This document shows positions 52,912 through 62,400 of a stretch of 64,000 nucleotides of DNA, piece after piece. Under the pieces are notes generated by a model. It was not told where the DNA came from, made no database searches, and was given only the letters and a program-made list of their open reading frames with translations. Position numbers and translations under genes: made by a program. This stretch comes from an uncultured Vampirovibrio sp. (lineage in GTDB: Bacteria; Cyanobacteriota; Vampirovibrionia; Gastranaerophilales; Gastranaerophilaceae), in assembly GCA_910577515.1 (NCBI GenBank), contig CAJTLW010000001.1, positions 248,001 through 312,000 of the forward strand, written 5' to 3'. Numbering within the stretch: position 1 is the first letter of the stretch; every line of letters begins with the position of its first letter.

Positions 52912-53889
52912 CTAATGCTTTGCACCATCAAACATTTGTTTTATACCATCAACTGATGATAAAATTCCAGTTGCTTCATAAGGCATATAAACAACTTTGT
53001 TATCTTTGCCTTCTGTCATTGTTTTTAGAGTTTCAAGATATTTCATTGCAATTAAATATTTATCAGGAGCGCCTGAATTTGAAAGAGCATCAATTACCAT
53101 TTTGATAGCTTCAGCTTCACCGGCTGCTTCTTTAATTCTTGCTTCCTTATTACCTTCAGCGACAAGAACTGCTGCCTGTCTTTCACCTTCTGCTTTATTT
53201 ATTTGAGATTCTTTAACACCTTCAGCTTCTAAGATTGCAGCTCTTTTTAAACCTTCCGCTTCTAAAATTGCGGCACGTCTGTCACGCTCTGCTTTCATTT
53301 GTTTTTCCATAGCATTTTGAATTTCTTTAGGCGGGATAATATCCTGCAATTCAACACGGTTGATTTTTACGCCCCATTTATTTGTGGCTTCATCTAAAAT
53401 GGTTCTTAGTTTTTCATTGATAATGTCACGGGATGTAAAGGTTGTATCCAAATCCATTTCACCAATTACGTTCCTTAAAGTAGTTTGGGTTAATTTTTCA
53501 ATAGCTTCAGGAAGGTTTTCAATTTCATAAACGGCGCTTTTTGGTTCAACTATTTGAAAATACAAAAGAGCGTTAATTGAGATAGTTACATTGTCTTTTG
53601 TAATTACATTTTGTCTTGGGAAATCAAAAACACTTTCTCTTAAATCGATTTTATCCACAGTTGAATACATTGAATAAACTTCACCCATCGCTGTTCTTAC
53701 GGTTTTTTTAGAGTGAACACCTCTTGGAGTATCAATAAAAGGAACGATAAATTGAAGCCCAGGTCCCAATACTCTGTTAAAGCGACCCAATCTTTCAATA
53801 ATCATAACCTGTGCCTGATTGATAATTTTAAAACCAGTTACTGCAAAAACCGCTGCAACAACTAAAATTACAAAAAATAAAGCTCCCAT
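52912..53889 (-). CDS. SPFH/Band 7 membrane protein (stomatin/QmcA-like)
   Basis: A 325-residue protein with an N-terminal membrane helix (LFFVILVVAAVFAVTGF), the stomatin start QAQVMIIERLGRFNRVLGPG and a Band 7 domain (FPRQNVITKDNVTISINALL). Its long Ala/Glu-rich coiled coil repeats ILEAEG-type units at about 205-260. Such proteins oligomerise into membrane cages that control proteases and membrane order. The nfeD gene just upstream is the standard partner. Confidence 0.93.
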   Translation of the reverse strand: MGALFFVILVVAAVFAVTGFKIINQAQVMIIERLGRFNRVLGPGLQFIVPFIDTPRGVHSKKTVRTAMGEVYSMYSTVDKIDLRESVFDFPRQNVITKDNVTISINALLYFQIVEPKSAVYEIENLPEAIEKLTQTTLRNVIGEMDLDTTFTSRDIINEKLRTILDEATNKWGVKINRVELQDIIPPKEIQNAMEKQMKAERDRRAAILEAEGLKRAAILEAEGVKESQINKAEGERQAAVLVAEGNKEARIKEAAGEAEAIKMVIDALSNSGAPDKYLIAMKYLETLKTMTEGKDNKVVYMPYEATGILSSVDGIKQMFDGAKH

Positions 53890-53921
53890 TTATTTAACTC
53901 CTTTATTAAACTAATTCATTT

Positions 53922-54362
53922 TTATTCACAAACTTCAACAAACATAATAAGGCTTTCGTTTTTTACGATTCTTACAATCGAATCAACGCCAATTTCTTTA
54001 CCATCACAGCTTTTTGCCTGCCAAACTTCACCATATATTTTAATTTCGCCAACACCGTTTGTTTCTTTTTTACCAACAGGTTTTGTCACTATTGCTGTTT
54101 GACCTATATATTTTGCATCAATCCCTGTTGAAGAAGGTTCCTTATCTTTTTTTTGCATAAAAGGACGGATTGAAAAATAGAAAACAGGCAAAAATATTAC
54201 AAAAGCTGCAACCTGTGCGCCAGTATTTTCCGGCCATTTGTAAGCTGCAATGCCTGCAAAAAAGGATGCACCCGCAAGGGTTAAGAAAAATAACACAGGG
54301 GTCATCATTTCAATAAATAAAAATATAAACCCTATTATAGCCCAGATTTGCCAGATTTGCAT
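53922..54362 (-). CDS. NfeD-like membrane protein
   Basis: A 146-residue NfeD-short protein: two or three membrane helices (WAIIGFIFLFIEMMTPVLFF; FAGIAAYKW; VAAFVIFLPVFYFS) and a C-terminal OB-fold (YIGQTAIVTKPVGKKETNGV ... EVWQAKSCDGKEI). It acts with the SPFH protein encoded 32 bases downstream and heads the nfeD-SPFH-regulator-kinase-tadA-TIGR02757 operon. Confidence 0.92.
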   Translation of the reverse strand: MQIWQIWAIIGFIFLFIEMMTPVLFFLTLAGASFFAGIAAYKWPENTGAQVAAFVIFLPVFYFSIRPFMQKKDKEPSSTGIDAKYIGQTAIVTKPVGKKETNGVGEIKIYGEVWQAKSCDGKEIGVDSIVRIVKNESLIMFVEVCE

Positions 54363-54457
54363 ATATAAAACCTCTTTAAATATCTCCCTTATTATAAGTA
54401 TCGTAAGGGTTTAAAATAAGCATGTCAACAGAATGTTACTAAATATTTTATATAAAA

Positions 54458-54490
54458 TAATCACCCCGGTTTTAATTACCGGAGTGATTA
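54458..54490 (-). terminator. Intrinsic terminator after the COG2509 flavoprotein gene
   Basis: A 13-bp inverted repeat with one mismatch (arms at 54458-54470 and 54478-54490) has a 7-base loop. On the minus strand it is followed by a T-rich stretch. Confidence 0.7.
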
Positions 54491-54508
54491 ATAAACCATT
54501 AATAAATT

Positions 54509-55882
54509 TTATCTGTTTGCCATTACTCTTGCACAGAACACACCTGAAGCAGATGCTTGCATTAAACCTCTTGTTACACCAGCACCATCGCCTATTGTAA
54601 ACAAGTTTTTAATACCTTCCGTTTCAAGCTCATTTGTAAGTTTTACCCTTGCAGAGTAGAATTTAACTTCAACGCCATATAAAAGGGTATAACGTGAAGC
54701 AACACCTGGAGCAATTTTATCAAGCGCATAGAGCATTTCAATGATTGATAAAAGCTGTCTGTACGGTAAAACAAGGCTTAAATCCCCGGGAGTTGCGCAT
54801 TCAAGAGTCGGTTTTATAATACTTTCTTTAATTCTTTGGGGGGTAGAGCGTTTACCATCCAGTAAATCACCAAATCTTTGAACTAAAACGCCACCTGAAA
54901 GCATATTTGCAAGACTTGCAACATGCTGCCCGTATTTAATCGGTTCTTTAAATGGTTCTGTGAATTTCTTAGATACAAGCAATGCAAAATTGGTATTAGG
55001 AGTCTTTTTGTTTGCATAGCTGTGGCCATTTACAGTTTGGATACCGTTATAATTTTCAGAAACCACTTCGCCATTAGGGTTCATACAGAATGTTCTTACT
55101 TCATCTCCAAAGGTTGGTGAATAATAGATTAATTTTGATTCATACAGGCGGGATGTTATAGGCTCCATAACATCAGCCGGTAATTCCACACGAACACCAA
55201 CATCCACTGCATTATTTATCATTGAAATTTTATTTTTTTCAAATTCTTTTGTAAGCCAATCAGCACCTTCTCTGCCGGGGGCAACAACAACATAATTTGC
55301 CATAACAGTTTTGCCATCAGTCAGTTTTAAACCTTTAATCTGGTCGTTTTCTACAATTAAGCTATCTACGGCAACGTTGTTTACAATTTCAATTTTATCA
55401 GCCAAATAATCTTGCATGTGTTTTAAAACATCCAAAGACCTTTCCGTTCCAAGGTGACGAACAGGAGAATGAACAAGTTTTAATTCAGCAAGAGAAGCTG
55501 CACGTTCAATATCTGCAAATTCATGCCTATTAACGCCATATACAACATCGGTTGCACCATGTTCTAAGTAAATATCGTCACAATATTTAATTAAATCTTC
55601 GACATCTTTATACGGCATATATTCAGGCAAATGGCCGCCTACTTCAGGGGTTAGCGTTAATTTGCCATCAGAAAATGCGCCGGCACCACCCCATCCGCAA
55701 AGAAGTCCGCATGTTTTACAGCTCGGGCATGTTTTGTAACCGTTTCTTAAAAGACAGGCTCTTTTTTCAATTTTATTACCTTTTTCAATTAGAATAATTT
55801 TCCAATCAGGTTTTAATTTTACAAGCTCAAGAGCTGTAAAGATACCAGCAGGGCCTGCACCTACTATTGCTGCATTATACAT
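54509..55882 (-). CDS. FAD-dependent oxidoreductase of the COG2509 family
   Basis: A 457-residue flavoprotein with an N-terminal dinucleotide fold (AAIVGAGPAGIFTALEL) and IEKGNKIEKRACLLR. A Cys-rich insert CPSCKTCGLLCGWGGAGAFS (Cys at spacing 2, 2 and 4) is followed by the family motif DGKLTLTPEVGG. A second FAD motif, TIGDGAGVTRGLMQA, is near the C-terminus. The reaction is unknown; the Cys cluster may bind Fe-S. It is monocistronic, with a terminator downstream. Confidence 0.87.
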   Translation of the reverse strand: MYNAAIVGAGPAGIFTALELVKLKPDWKIILIEKGNKIEKRACLLRNGYKTCPSCKTCGLLCGWGGAGAFSDGKLTLTPEVGGHLPEYMPYKDVEDLIKYCDDIYLEHGATDVVYGVNRHEFADIERAASLAELKLVHSPVRHLGTERSLDVLKHMQDYLADKIEIVNNVAVDSLIVENDQIKGLKLTDGKTVMANYVVVAPGREGADWLTKEFEKNKISMINNAVDVGVRVELPADVMEPITSRLYESKLIYYSPTFGDEVRTFCMNPNGEVVSENYNGIQTVNGHSYANKKTPNTNFALLVSKKFTEPFKEPIKYGQHVASLANMLSGGVLVQRFGDLLDGKRSTPQRIKESIIKPTLECATPGDLSLVLPYRQLLSIIEMLYALDKIAPGVASRYTLLYGVEVKFYSARVKLTNELETEGIKNLFTIGDGAGVTRGLMQASASGVFCARVMANR

Positions 55883-56046
55883 ATTTACTTCCTTTATAAT
55901 TTAATCTTCATCAAGTCCGTTTCTTATTGTATAACAAACATAATAAAATTAAATATTTTGATGTATTTTTGTAGTAAAATTTAATAAATTTGTTAAATTT
56001 TCAGGTATAATAAGTTTAAAAAGATTAAGAATAAGGATTTTATCTT

Positions 56047-56652
56047 ATGAATACTTACCAGATTTTAAGTTACGTACCAACAGTTATAGAAGCGTCTTCA
56101 AAAGGTGAAAGAAGCTTTGATATTTTTTCAAGATTGCTCCGCGAAAGAATTATATTTTTAGGAAGCGCAATTGATGATGATGTTGCAAATTCAATTGTGG
56201 CTCAGCTTTTATTATTGGACTCAGAAAATTCCGAAAAAGATATCATGCTTTATATCAATAGCCCTGGCGGTGTTATAACGGCAGGTATGGCAATTTATGA
56301 CACTATGAAACTTATAAAATCAGACGTTTCAACAATTTGTTTGGGTGATGCTGCTTCAATGGGTGCATTTTTGCTTTCAGGCGGAACAAAAGGCAAGAGA
56401 TTAGCTCTTCCAAATTCAAGAATTATGATTCACCAACCTTTGGGTGGTGCTAAAGGCCAGGCTACAGATATTGAAATTGAAGCAAAAGAAATTTTACGTA
56501 TGAAAAAGATGTTAAATGAACTTTTGGCAGAACACACAGGACAAAAGGTAGATAGAATTAAAAAAGATACAGAACGTGATAACTTTATGACAGCAGAACA
56601 AGCTCTTGAATACGGCTTGATTGATAAAATTATAAGAAGCGAAGAGGCTTAA
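56047..56652 (+). CDS. clpP: ATP-dependent Clp protease proteolytic subunit
   Basis: A 201-residue serine protease. The catalytic triad is in GDAASMGAFLLSGG (Ser), MIHQPLGGAKGQ (His) and KKDTERDNFM (Asp). The N-terminus RSFDIFSRLLRERIIFLGSA is typical. It forms tetradecamers driven by ClpX or ClpA/C. It stands alone rather than next to clpX. A GGTATAATAAG -10 and AAGGA ribosome site lie upstream. Confidence 0.97.
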   Translation: MNTYQILSYVPTVIEASSKGERSFDIFSRLLRERIIFLGSAIDDDVANSIVAQLLLLDSENSEKDIMLYINSPGGVITAGMAIYDTMKLIKSDVSTICLGDAASMGAFLLSGGTKGKRLALPNSRIMIHQPLGGAKGQATDIEIEAKEILRMKKMLNELLAEHTGQKVDRIKKDTERDNFMTAEQALEYGLIDKIIRSEEA

Positions 56653-56675
56653 AATAAAGCTCATATCAGTTTTTC

Positions 56676-56710
56676 AAGGCTTAAAGGTTAAAGACTTTTA
56701 AGCCTTTTTA
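56676..56710. terminator. Intrinsic terminator between clpP and the convergent glycosyltransferase
   Basis: AAGGCTTAAA (56676-56685) pairs with TTTAAGCCTT (56697-56706) around an 11-base loop, with flanking T-runs. It overlaps the last codons of the minus-strand gene. Confidence 0.7.
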
Positions 56711-58392
56711 AATACATAAATTCTCCAAGCACCCGTATTATAATAGCCATCATATTCAAGCTCTTTTTTTGCCTTATTTAGTATAAAATCTTTAGCATAA
56801 GACATGGCTAAATATAATTGCGGCGTTGTATTATATATATCATCATTCTGCACAATTTGCCCAAGTATATTTTTTGGGAAAAAACTTACCGATGTTAAAT
56901 CAACAACAAAAAGTCTGCTGCCTTTATTCAAATATTTAAAAGTTTCTATATTAAGTCTATCGTCAAAAAATTTATTCTTATCGGAAGCATAAACGAGCCT
57001 ATAGGCTTTTTGTCCATTTTCAACAAGTTTTCTATCCTTTAGATATTGACCATCAAAATAGAATGAATAGTTGTGCTTTGTAATCTGTGCCGCATTCAAA
57101 AAAGGCTCATTATCAGTGTTATTAAAATCTACATATTTATAAAACCACTCTTTTGCATAATAAAGAAATATGATTTTGTCGTTTTTTTTTAAGCCCATAT
57201 CTGAAAGCGCTAAAACCGGAAGCCTTTGTCCCTCTTTTCTTATGAGTCTTACCGCTGAAGTTTCAGACACAATAAAATAAAATACGTTTAATACAATGAA
57301 AATTGTTGCAATTGCAATTCTGAAACCTTTTGATTTAAAAGATACAAAGCCATCTGCTGTGATTAAAATTATTAGCGGCACGATTTCAATCAAATATTTT
57401 GTAACAAAAACAATTTTTCCCGCCATTGCTGCAATCAATACGGTTAAAATTGTACATAGAATAACCGATAATAAATATCCCTGCATTCTTTTAGGGTTTA
57501 AGGCTCCGTTTATAAAACACAAAATACCGATTAAAGTCGGAATTATTGCAAAAACAAGAAAACCAAGGTTTACAATATTGTTTTTATAAAAAGCATCTGT
57601 AAATTTATTATAAATATGGAATGTATCACACAAAACAGGCGAATAGATGTCTGTCAGGCTGAAAAATGTTCTTGAAAAATTAAATGGAGCCCACCATTGG
57701 CTAAAATAACTTCCTTTTATTAAAATATTTGCAATCAAAGGAACGAAAGGCAAAGTTAATAATATTACACCCAAGATGCTATAAAGCATAAAGTTTCCGT
57801 TTTTCTTCTTCGGAACAGCAAATACCATAAGCGCTGCAGTTGAAAATATTACAAAGACAAACCCTATTGTATGTGTCAATATTAAAAGCACACAGAACAG
57901 AGAATAGAATGCAAAATTCTTTTTTGAAGGGTTATTAAATATTTTAAGCGCATACAAAAGCATTAAGGTTGTAATAAAGAAAAGAAGTGAATAAATTCTT
58001 ATTTCCTGAGAAAAATATATTAAAAAAGAACTTATGGCACAAAGAGTTGTAGCTGCAAGTGCCGTCTGCGTTCCTTCTTTATTTTTATATTCAAGTGCAA
58101 CAAAATACATTGTAATAACACCCAAAACGCCCAGAACAACCGAAGAGAGCCTTAAAAATTTATCCTGATCATGAAAAATAAACATCCAAAGTTTTAGATA
58201 AAGGTAATGAAGCGGGGCATGACAATTACTTCTTAAACCCTCAAAAAATTCTGTCGGAAGCTTTGCACTTGCAATTTTCCAGGTTAAATATTCATCATTC
58301 CACATGCCTTCAGGCTTATCCAAATGCCAGAGCCTGAAAAGGATTGCAACCGCTACAATTAAAATTAAATAAAATAAATTTTTCTTATTCAT
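56698..58392 (-). CDS. GT39/ArnT-like polytopic membrane glycosyltransferase
   Basis: A 564-residue protein with about 11 hydrophobic helices and a C-terminal extracytoplasmic domain. The first periplasmic loop carries the catalytic acidic pair of the PMT/ArnT superfamily (GMWNDEYLTWKIA), and HAPLHYLYLKLW matches the conserved loop after it. Such enzymes use polyprenyl-phosphate sugars to modify lipid A, glycans or proteins. The acceptor is unknown. It is monocistronic. Confidence 0.85.
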   Translation of the reverse strand: MNKKNLFYLILIVAVAILFRLWHLDKPEGMWNDEYLTWKIASAKLPTEFFEGLRSNCHAPLHYLYLKLWMFIFHDQDKFLRLSSVVLGVLGVITMYFVALEYKNKEGTQTALAATTLCAISSFLIYFSQEIRIYSLLFFITTLMLLYALKIFNNPSKKNFAFYSLFCVLLILTHTIGFVFVIFSTAALMVFAVPKKKNGNFMLYSILGVILLTLPFVPLIANILIKGSYFSQWWAPFNFSRTFFSLTDIYSPVLCDTFHIYNKFTDAFYKNNIVNLGFLVFAIIPTLIGILCFINGALNPKRMQGYLLSVILCTILTVLIAAMAGKIVFVTKYLIEIVPLIILITADGFVSFKSKGFRIAIATIFIVLNVFYFIVSETSAVRLIRKEGQRLPVLALSDMGLKKNDKIIFLYYAKEWFYKYVDFNNTDNEPFLNAAQITKHNYSFYFDGQYLKDRKLVENGQKAYRLVYASDKNKFFDDRLNIETFKYLNKGSRLFVVDLTSVSFFPKNILGQIVQNDDIYNTTPQLYLAMSYAKDFILNKAKKELEYDGYYNTGAWRIYVFKKA

Positions 58393-58495
58393 AGTAAAAT
58401 AAGCTTATCAAAACTTTATAGATTTGTCATTTTTGTAAATTAATAGTATTCTTTTTTAAAAGAACAGTAAAAATTACGGAGTATATAACAGGAAT

Positions 58496-60028
58496 ATGAG
58501 TTTTAACAACATTATAGCTATTATCGGTGATAAGTTTGATGCTATTAATCTAATTTCATCAAAACTTGTTTTATTGAGGGATTTAGATAAAGTTGTAGAT
58601 ACAAACCTTGAAAATGCAACCGCCTTTTTGAATCAAACAATGCCAAATGTTATTATCGTCCATGCCAAGGGTGATAATAAAGAAAGCCTTGATGCTATAA
58701 AAGACATAAAACAAACTGAAATATTAAACAATATTCCAATACTTTTATATTCTGAAGATTGTACAAAAGAATTTTTAATTGATGCTTTTGATAGCGGAAT
58801 AACTGATATCATCAAAGCACCTATTGCCGATTGGGAACTTTTAATCAGAGTTATCTGGTGCATTCAAAAAAATGAAATAAATGTAAATAATGACATCAGA
58901 AATGAATTTTTAACTAAACTTAAAATAATTCAGGATAAAACAGGTTTTTATACGGAAGAATATGCAGAGCAGTTTTTGGATGCCGAGATTGATTCCGCCG
59001 TTAAATATAAAAATAAATCATGCCTGATGCTTGTTGGTCCGGATAATAAATTCCCACAGTTAAAAAGTTTTGGTGAATTAAATGAAATTATTGAAAAATC
59101 AACAAGATTAAATGATTCTGTTGGAATAAGAAAAGATAATAAATATTATATTTATCTTCCAAAAACCAAGCTAAACGGGGCTTATGCTGTATTTGAAAGA
59201 ATAAATAATAATCTTGGAATAGATGCAGGAATAAATGCAAGCGTTTGTGAAATTAAAGACAAAGATTTTCAAACAATCAAAAAAATGCTTGAACATTCTT
59301 TTGAAAAAACAAAAAATACAACAAACACTCTTCTTGTAGCCCATGAGATTTTAGAAGGCGACACAAATACACAAACGTCCGAAGAAGTTAAAATTCCACA
59401 ATCAAATGATATTATTGAAAGAAGATTAAACATTAAAGAAAAAAGAAATCTTGAAGGCTTATTCAGAAAAACTGATGATAAAACAGGAAACGAGGAAAGC
59501 TTCGCAGGGGATACACTTTTAAAAATAGAACCTGAAGAAAAGCTTGTAGTTAAGGAAAAACCTGTAGAGATTAAACATGAAACACTTATCCAAAGAATGC
59601 AGGAAGCAGGAATACCTGCAAGAGTAAATCCCGTACTTCCAAAAGTTGAAATTGGCGAATTTAGCGAAGAAGAAGAAAGAAATGCTAATCTTTTCCGCCA
59701 TGCTTTCAGAAAAAAATGCGAACTTGTAACAAAACCTGTGTTTGATAAATACAAAAATCAGGTTGAAAATAAACATTATTTTATAGATATTGATAACAAA
59801 ATTGATTTCAACCAATCATATTTTGAACTTCGAAAAGATGATAAATTGATGCGGCTTACTGTTAATTATCCTGGATTTTCAAAGGTTGACATTATAACGG
59901 AAATATTCTTCGGCACTGAAAAGAAAGGCTATAATGCTTTTAGCCTTAATTTAACAGAATACAGTTTTCACAAATTATCAATCACCCTTGAAGGCCTTAT
60001 TAATGAATATGAAGGCTATATTTCCTAA
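58496..60028 (+). CDS. Pseudo-receiver/pseudo-GGDEF protein with unique C-terminal domain
   Basis: A 510-residue protein in three parts. Residues 1-125 have a receiver fold, but the phospho-acceptor position holds His56 (VIIVHAKGD) and the conserved Lys107 (IIKAP) remains. Residues 145-285 follow a GGDEF layout (IQDKTGFYTEEYAEQFLDAE; IYLPKTKLNGAYAVFERI), but the signature is replaced by RKDNKYY (212-218). After a charged linker, residues 380-510 are not recognised and contain NYPGFSKVDIITEIFFG. It likely binds a partner or nucleotide without catalysis. It parallels the intact-looking gene at 10225. Confidence 0.8.
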   Translation: MSFNNIIAIIGDKFDAINLISSKLVLLRDLDKVVDTNLENATAFLNQTMPNVIIVHAKGDNKESLDAIKDIKQTEILNNIPILLYSEDCTKEFLIDAFDSGITDIIKAPIADWELLIRVIWCIQKNEINVNNDIRNEFLTKLKIIQDKTGFYTEEYAEQFLDAEIDSAVKYKNKSCLMLVGPDNKFPQLKSFGELNEIIEKSTRLNDSVGIRKDNKYYIYLPKTKLNGAYAVFERINNNLGIDAGINASVCEIKDKDFQTIKKMLEHSFEKTKNTTNTLLVAHEILEGDTNTQTSEEVKIPQSNDIIERRLNIKEKRNLEGLFRKTDDKTGNEESFAGDTLLKIEPEEKLVVKEKPVEIKHETLIQRMQEAGIPARVNPVLPKVEIGEFSEEEERNANLFRHAFRKKCELVTKPVFDKYKNQVENKHYFIDIDNKIDFNQSYFELRKDDKLMRLTVNYPGFSKVDIITEIFFGTEKKGYNAFSLNLTEYSFHKLSITLEGLINEYEGYIS

Positions 60029-60061
60029 ATTATACAGAGGAAAAGTATAATCAAGTTTTGT

Positions 60062-60265
60062 TTAATTATTACTTACAAGCATTTTAAATGCAACAAGACC
60101 TCTTGCTGAAATTTGTTTAAAGCTATTTCGCTGGCTTTTTGATATTTCAAAAATCCTTATAATTCTTTGAATTTCACGCTTTTGCTTATCTGTGTCTATT
60201 GCATAAGCATTTTTATCCGGCTCTGTAACTATGTTAAAAAGCGTATTCAATTCTCTTTCGTTCAT
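60062..60265 (-). CDS. Small hypothetical helical protein
   Basis: A 67-residue charged helical protein (ELNTLFNIVTEPDKNAYAID ... FKQISARGLVAFKMLVSNN). A GAGAG sequence precedes the ATG. It is monocistronic and convergent with the pseudo-GGDEF gene. No family recognised; it may be real. Confidence 0.55.
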   Translation of the reverse strand: MNERELNTLFNIVTEPDKNAYAIDTDKQKREIQRIIRIFEISKSQRNSFKQISARGLVAFKMLVSNN

Positions 60266-60382
60266 AAACTAAACTCTCAATTAAAAATTATTACTCCATG
60301 TATATCTATAAAGTAATATTTAAAGAGAAAATTGCTTATTCTTAAAGAGTTTGTTAAATAACGTAACAAAGATTGTTTAATT

Positions 60383-60940
60383 TTACTGCTTAAGGGTGTC
60401 TGCAGGATTTTGGACGATATCAAACCAGGTTATATTGTTTGATTTTAAAATAAAATCACAAAACTCGCGCACAGCACCCTTGCCACCGCCAAAGCTTGAA
60501 ACAACGGAAGCTGCTAATTTTATCTCCTCAATTGCATCATTTGGCGCACAGGATAAACCTACTTTTTCTATTACGCACAAATCAGGAAAATCGTCACCCA
60601 TATAGGCAACTTCATCATATTTGACATTAAATTCAGCACATAGTTCATCAAGTGCTTTGAGCTTATTTTTTTGCCCTTTAAAAAGCTTGGTAATTCCTAA
60701 AACTTTTGCCCGATGCTCTACTGTGCCGTTGTCACGTGCTGTAATAATTGCAGTTTTAAAACCAGCTTTATTCAGCATAACAACACCTTGTCCATCATGT
60801 GCGTTGTAGGTTTTTATTTCTCTGCCATCCTCAAGAAACGTTAATGACCCGTCTGTCATAACACCATCAACATCAAACGCAACGAGCTTTATCTTTTTAG
60901 CTTTTAATTTTAAATTTAAATCATCAAACTGGTTTGTCAT
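60383..60940 (-). CDS. kdsC: 3-deoxy-D-manno-octulosonate 8-phosphate phosphatase (KdsC-like)
   Basis: A 185-residue capless HAD phosphatase with VAFDVDGVMTDGSL (catalytic Asp pair), FKTAIITARD, Lys in GQKNKLKAL, and YMGDDFPDLCVIEKVG. KdsC removes phosphate from KDO-8-P for lipopolysaccharide. It directly abuts kdsD, which makes the pathway assignment likely and implies an outer membrane with KDO. Confidence 0.93.
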   Translation of the reverse strand: MTNQFDDLNLKLKAKKIKLVAFDVDGVMTDGSLTFLEDGREIKTYNAHDGQGVVMLNKAGFKTAIITARDNGTVEHRAKVLGITKLFKGQKNKLKALDELCAEFNVKYDEVAYMGDDFPDLCVIEKVGLSCAPNDAIEEIKLAASVVSSFGGGKGAVREFCDFILKSNNITWFDIVQNPADTLKQ

Positions 60941-61921
60941 CTATGCTACTCCTGCTTTTAAAAGGTCATGAATATGTATAATTCCTGTCAGTTTATTATT
61001 TTCAACGACTCCCAAGGATGTGATTGAATATTTTTCCATAATAGAAAGAGCTTTTGCCGCTAAATCATCAGTTGAAACATTTTTCGGATTTAACACCATA
61101 ACATCTTTTACCTTTAGTGTTTCAATATTATTATACTTTAACAGAATTCTTCTAATATCACCGTCTGTAATGACGCCTTTTAGGGAACCATCAGGATTCA
61201 CGACAAAAGCACAACCAAGTTTCTTTTCCGAAATTAGTTTTACTGCATCTAAAAATTGAAGATTTTCATCCACAACAGGAAGATTTTCTTTTAGCATTAA
61301 ATCCGAAACTTTGTATAAAACCCCTTTGCCCAAAGCACCCGAAGGGTGAAATACGAGAAAATCTTCATAAGAAAATCCTCGTTTTTTCAAAAGACACACT
61401 GCAAGAGCATCACCCATTGCAAGAGTAACTGTTGTGCTTGCAGTAGGAGCTTTATTTAGAGGGCATGCTTCTCTTTCAACCGCTATATCTAAAACGACAT
61501 CGCTTCTTTTAGCTAATGTTGAGTTGGTTTTCCCTGTTATACCTATTAGAGGCACATTAAATCTTTTAATTAAAGGAAGCAAATTTAATAATTCTGCGGT
61601 TTCGCCGCTGTTTGAAATTCCTATCACAACATCCTGTCTTGTAATAATCCCGGAATCACCGTGGGTAGATTCAGCAGGATGAAGAAATACTGCAGGAGTT
61701 CCTGTTGAGCAAAGCGTAGCTGCTATTTTTCTCCCAATAAGCCCTGATTTCCCCATACCAGTCACAACTACTTTGCCTTTTGAATTATAGAGAATATCAA
61801 TGGCTTGAACAAAATCTGCGCCAAGCCTCTCTTTAAGTTTCAAAATTGAATTTGCTTCAATATCAAAAACCTCACTTGCGCTTTTAATAAGCTCATCCTC
61901 TTTTATAAAAACAGTCTGCAT
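60941..61921 (-). CDS. kdsD: Arabinose-5-phosphate isomerase (SIS-CBS)
   Basis: A 326-residue protein: an N-terminal SIS domain with VVTGMGKSGLIGRKIAATL, HGDSGIITRQDVVIGISNSG and HPSGALGKG, then two CBS domains (about 205-326). It converts ribulose-5-phosphate to arabinose-5-phosphate, the precursor of KDO. It forms a two-gene unit with kdsC. The CBS pair may bind a nucleotide sugar. Confidence 0.95.
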   Translation of the reverse strand: MQTVFIKEDELIKSASEVFDIEANSILKLKERLGADFVQAIDILYNSKGKVVVTGMGKSGLIGRKIAATLCSTGTPAVFLHPAESTHGDSGIITRQDVVIGISNSGETAELLNLLPLIKRFNVPLIGITGKTNSTLAKRSDVVLDIAVEREACPLNKAPTASTTVTLAMGDALAVCLLKKRGFSYEDFLVFHPSGALGKGVLYKVSDLMLKENLPVVDENLQFLDAVKLISEKKLGCAFVVNPDGSLKGVITDGDIRRILLKYNNIETLKVKDVMVLNPKNVSTDDLAAKALSIMEKYSITSLGVVENNKLTGIIHIHDLLKAGVA

Positions 61922-62064
61922 AAACCTCTTCCCCAGATTTTTAAAACATTTTTATAAAAATTATACACTAAACAGTTTAAATTTAGCCAAAGTTTAATAA
62001 AGTTTAATGTTTTGGCGCCGATTGAAATAATAAGTGTTTTTATAAACCGAATTTTAAAACTTTT

Positions 62065-62400
62065 ATGAGAAAAATAAGTATAAATTTTAACAAAAATAAT
62101 CTTGATGAAAAAATTCAAACAGTAAAAGCTGCTTTCTGTAAAGATTTAAGCTTTGAGTATGAATTTGATTTATCAAGATTAAATTTAATTGATGCAAGCA
62201 AAACAGCGCTTATATTATCTGCCGAATTAATGAAAAAAAATACAAGGTCAAAAATCAATTGCCTTTTAGCTGACAGAGAAATTTTAAACACAATTGCACC
62301 AAGAAAATTGAAAAATACATTTCTTAGTGTTACATTTGAAGACAGGAAAAAGATTTTATACAGTAACATTAAAACGGATAAAAGAAAGCGATACAATTAG
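62065..62400 (+). CDS. Hypothetical protein, possibly STAS-like
   Basis: A 111-residue protein with an alternating beta/helix pattern: FEYEFDLSRLNLIDASKTAL, then ILSAELMKK and INCLLADREILNTIAP. This is reminiscent of anti-sigma-factor-antagonist (STAS) folds, but the usual phosphorylated Ser context is not clear. No good ribosome site is seen. Its stop directly precedes the aldolase start, so the two may be co-translated. Confidence 0.5.
   Translation: MRKISINFNKNNLDEKIQTVKAAFCKDLSFEYEFDLSRLNLIDASKTALILSAELMKKNTRSKINCLLADREILNTIAPRKLKNTFLSVTFEDRKKILYSNIKTDKRKRYN

Noticed and set aside
59269..59754. Open frame of 161 codons, minus strand, Ser/Phe-rich
   Set aside because: It lies inside the pseudo-GGDEF gene and its composition is that of antisense Lys/Glu codons.
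60029..60051. AT-only hairpin ATTATAC/GTATAAT after the pseudo-GGDEF gene
   Set aside because: The stem is too weak and the following T-run too broken for a confident terminator.
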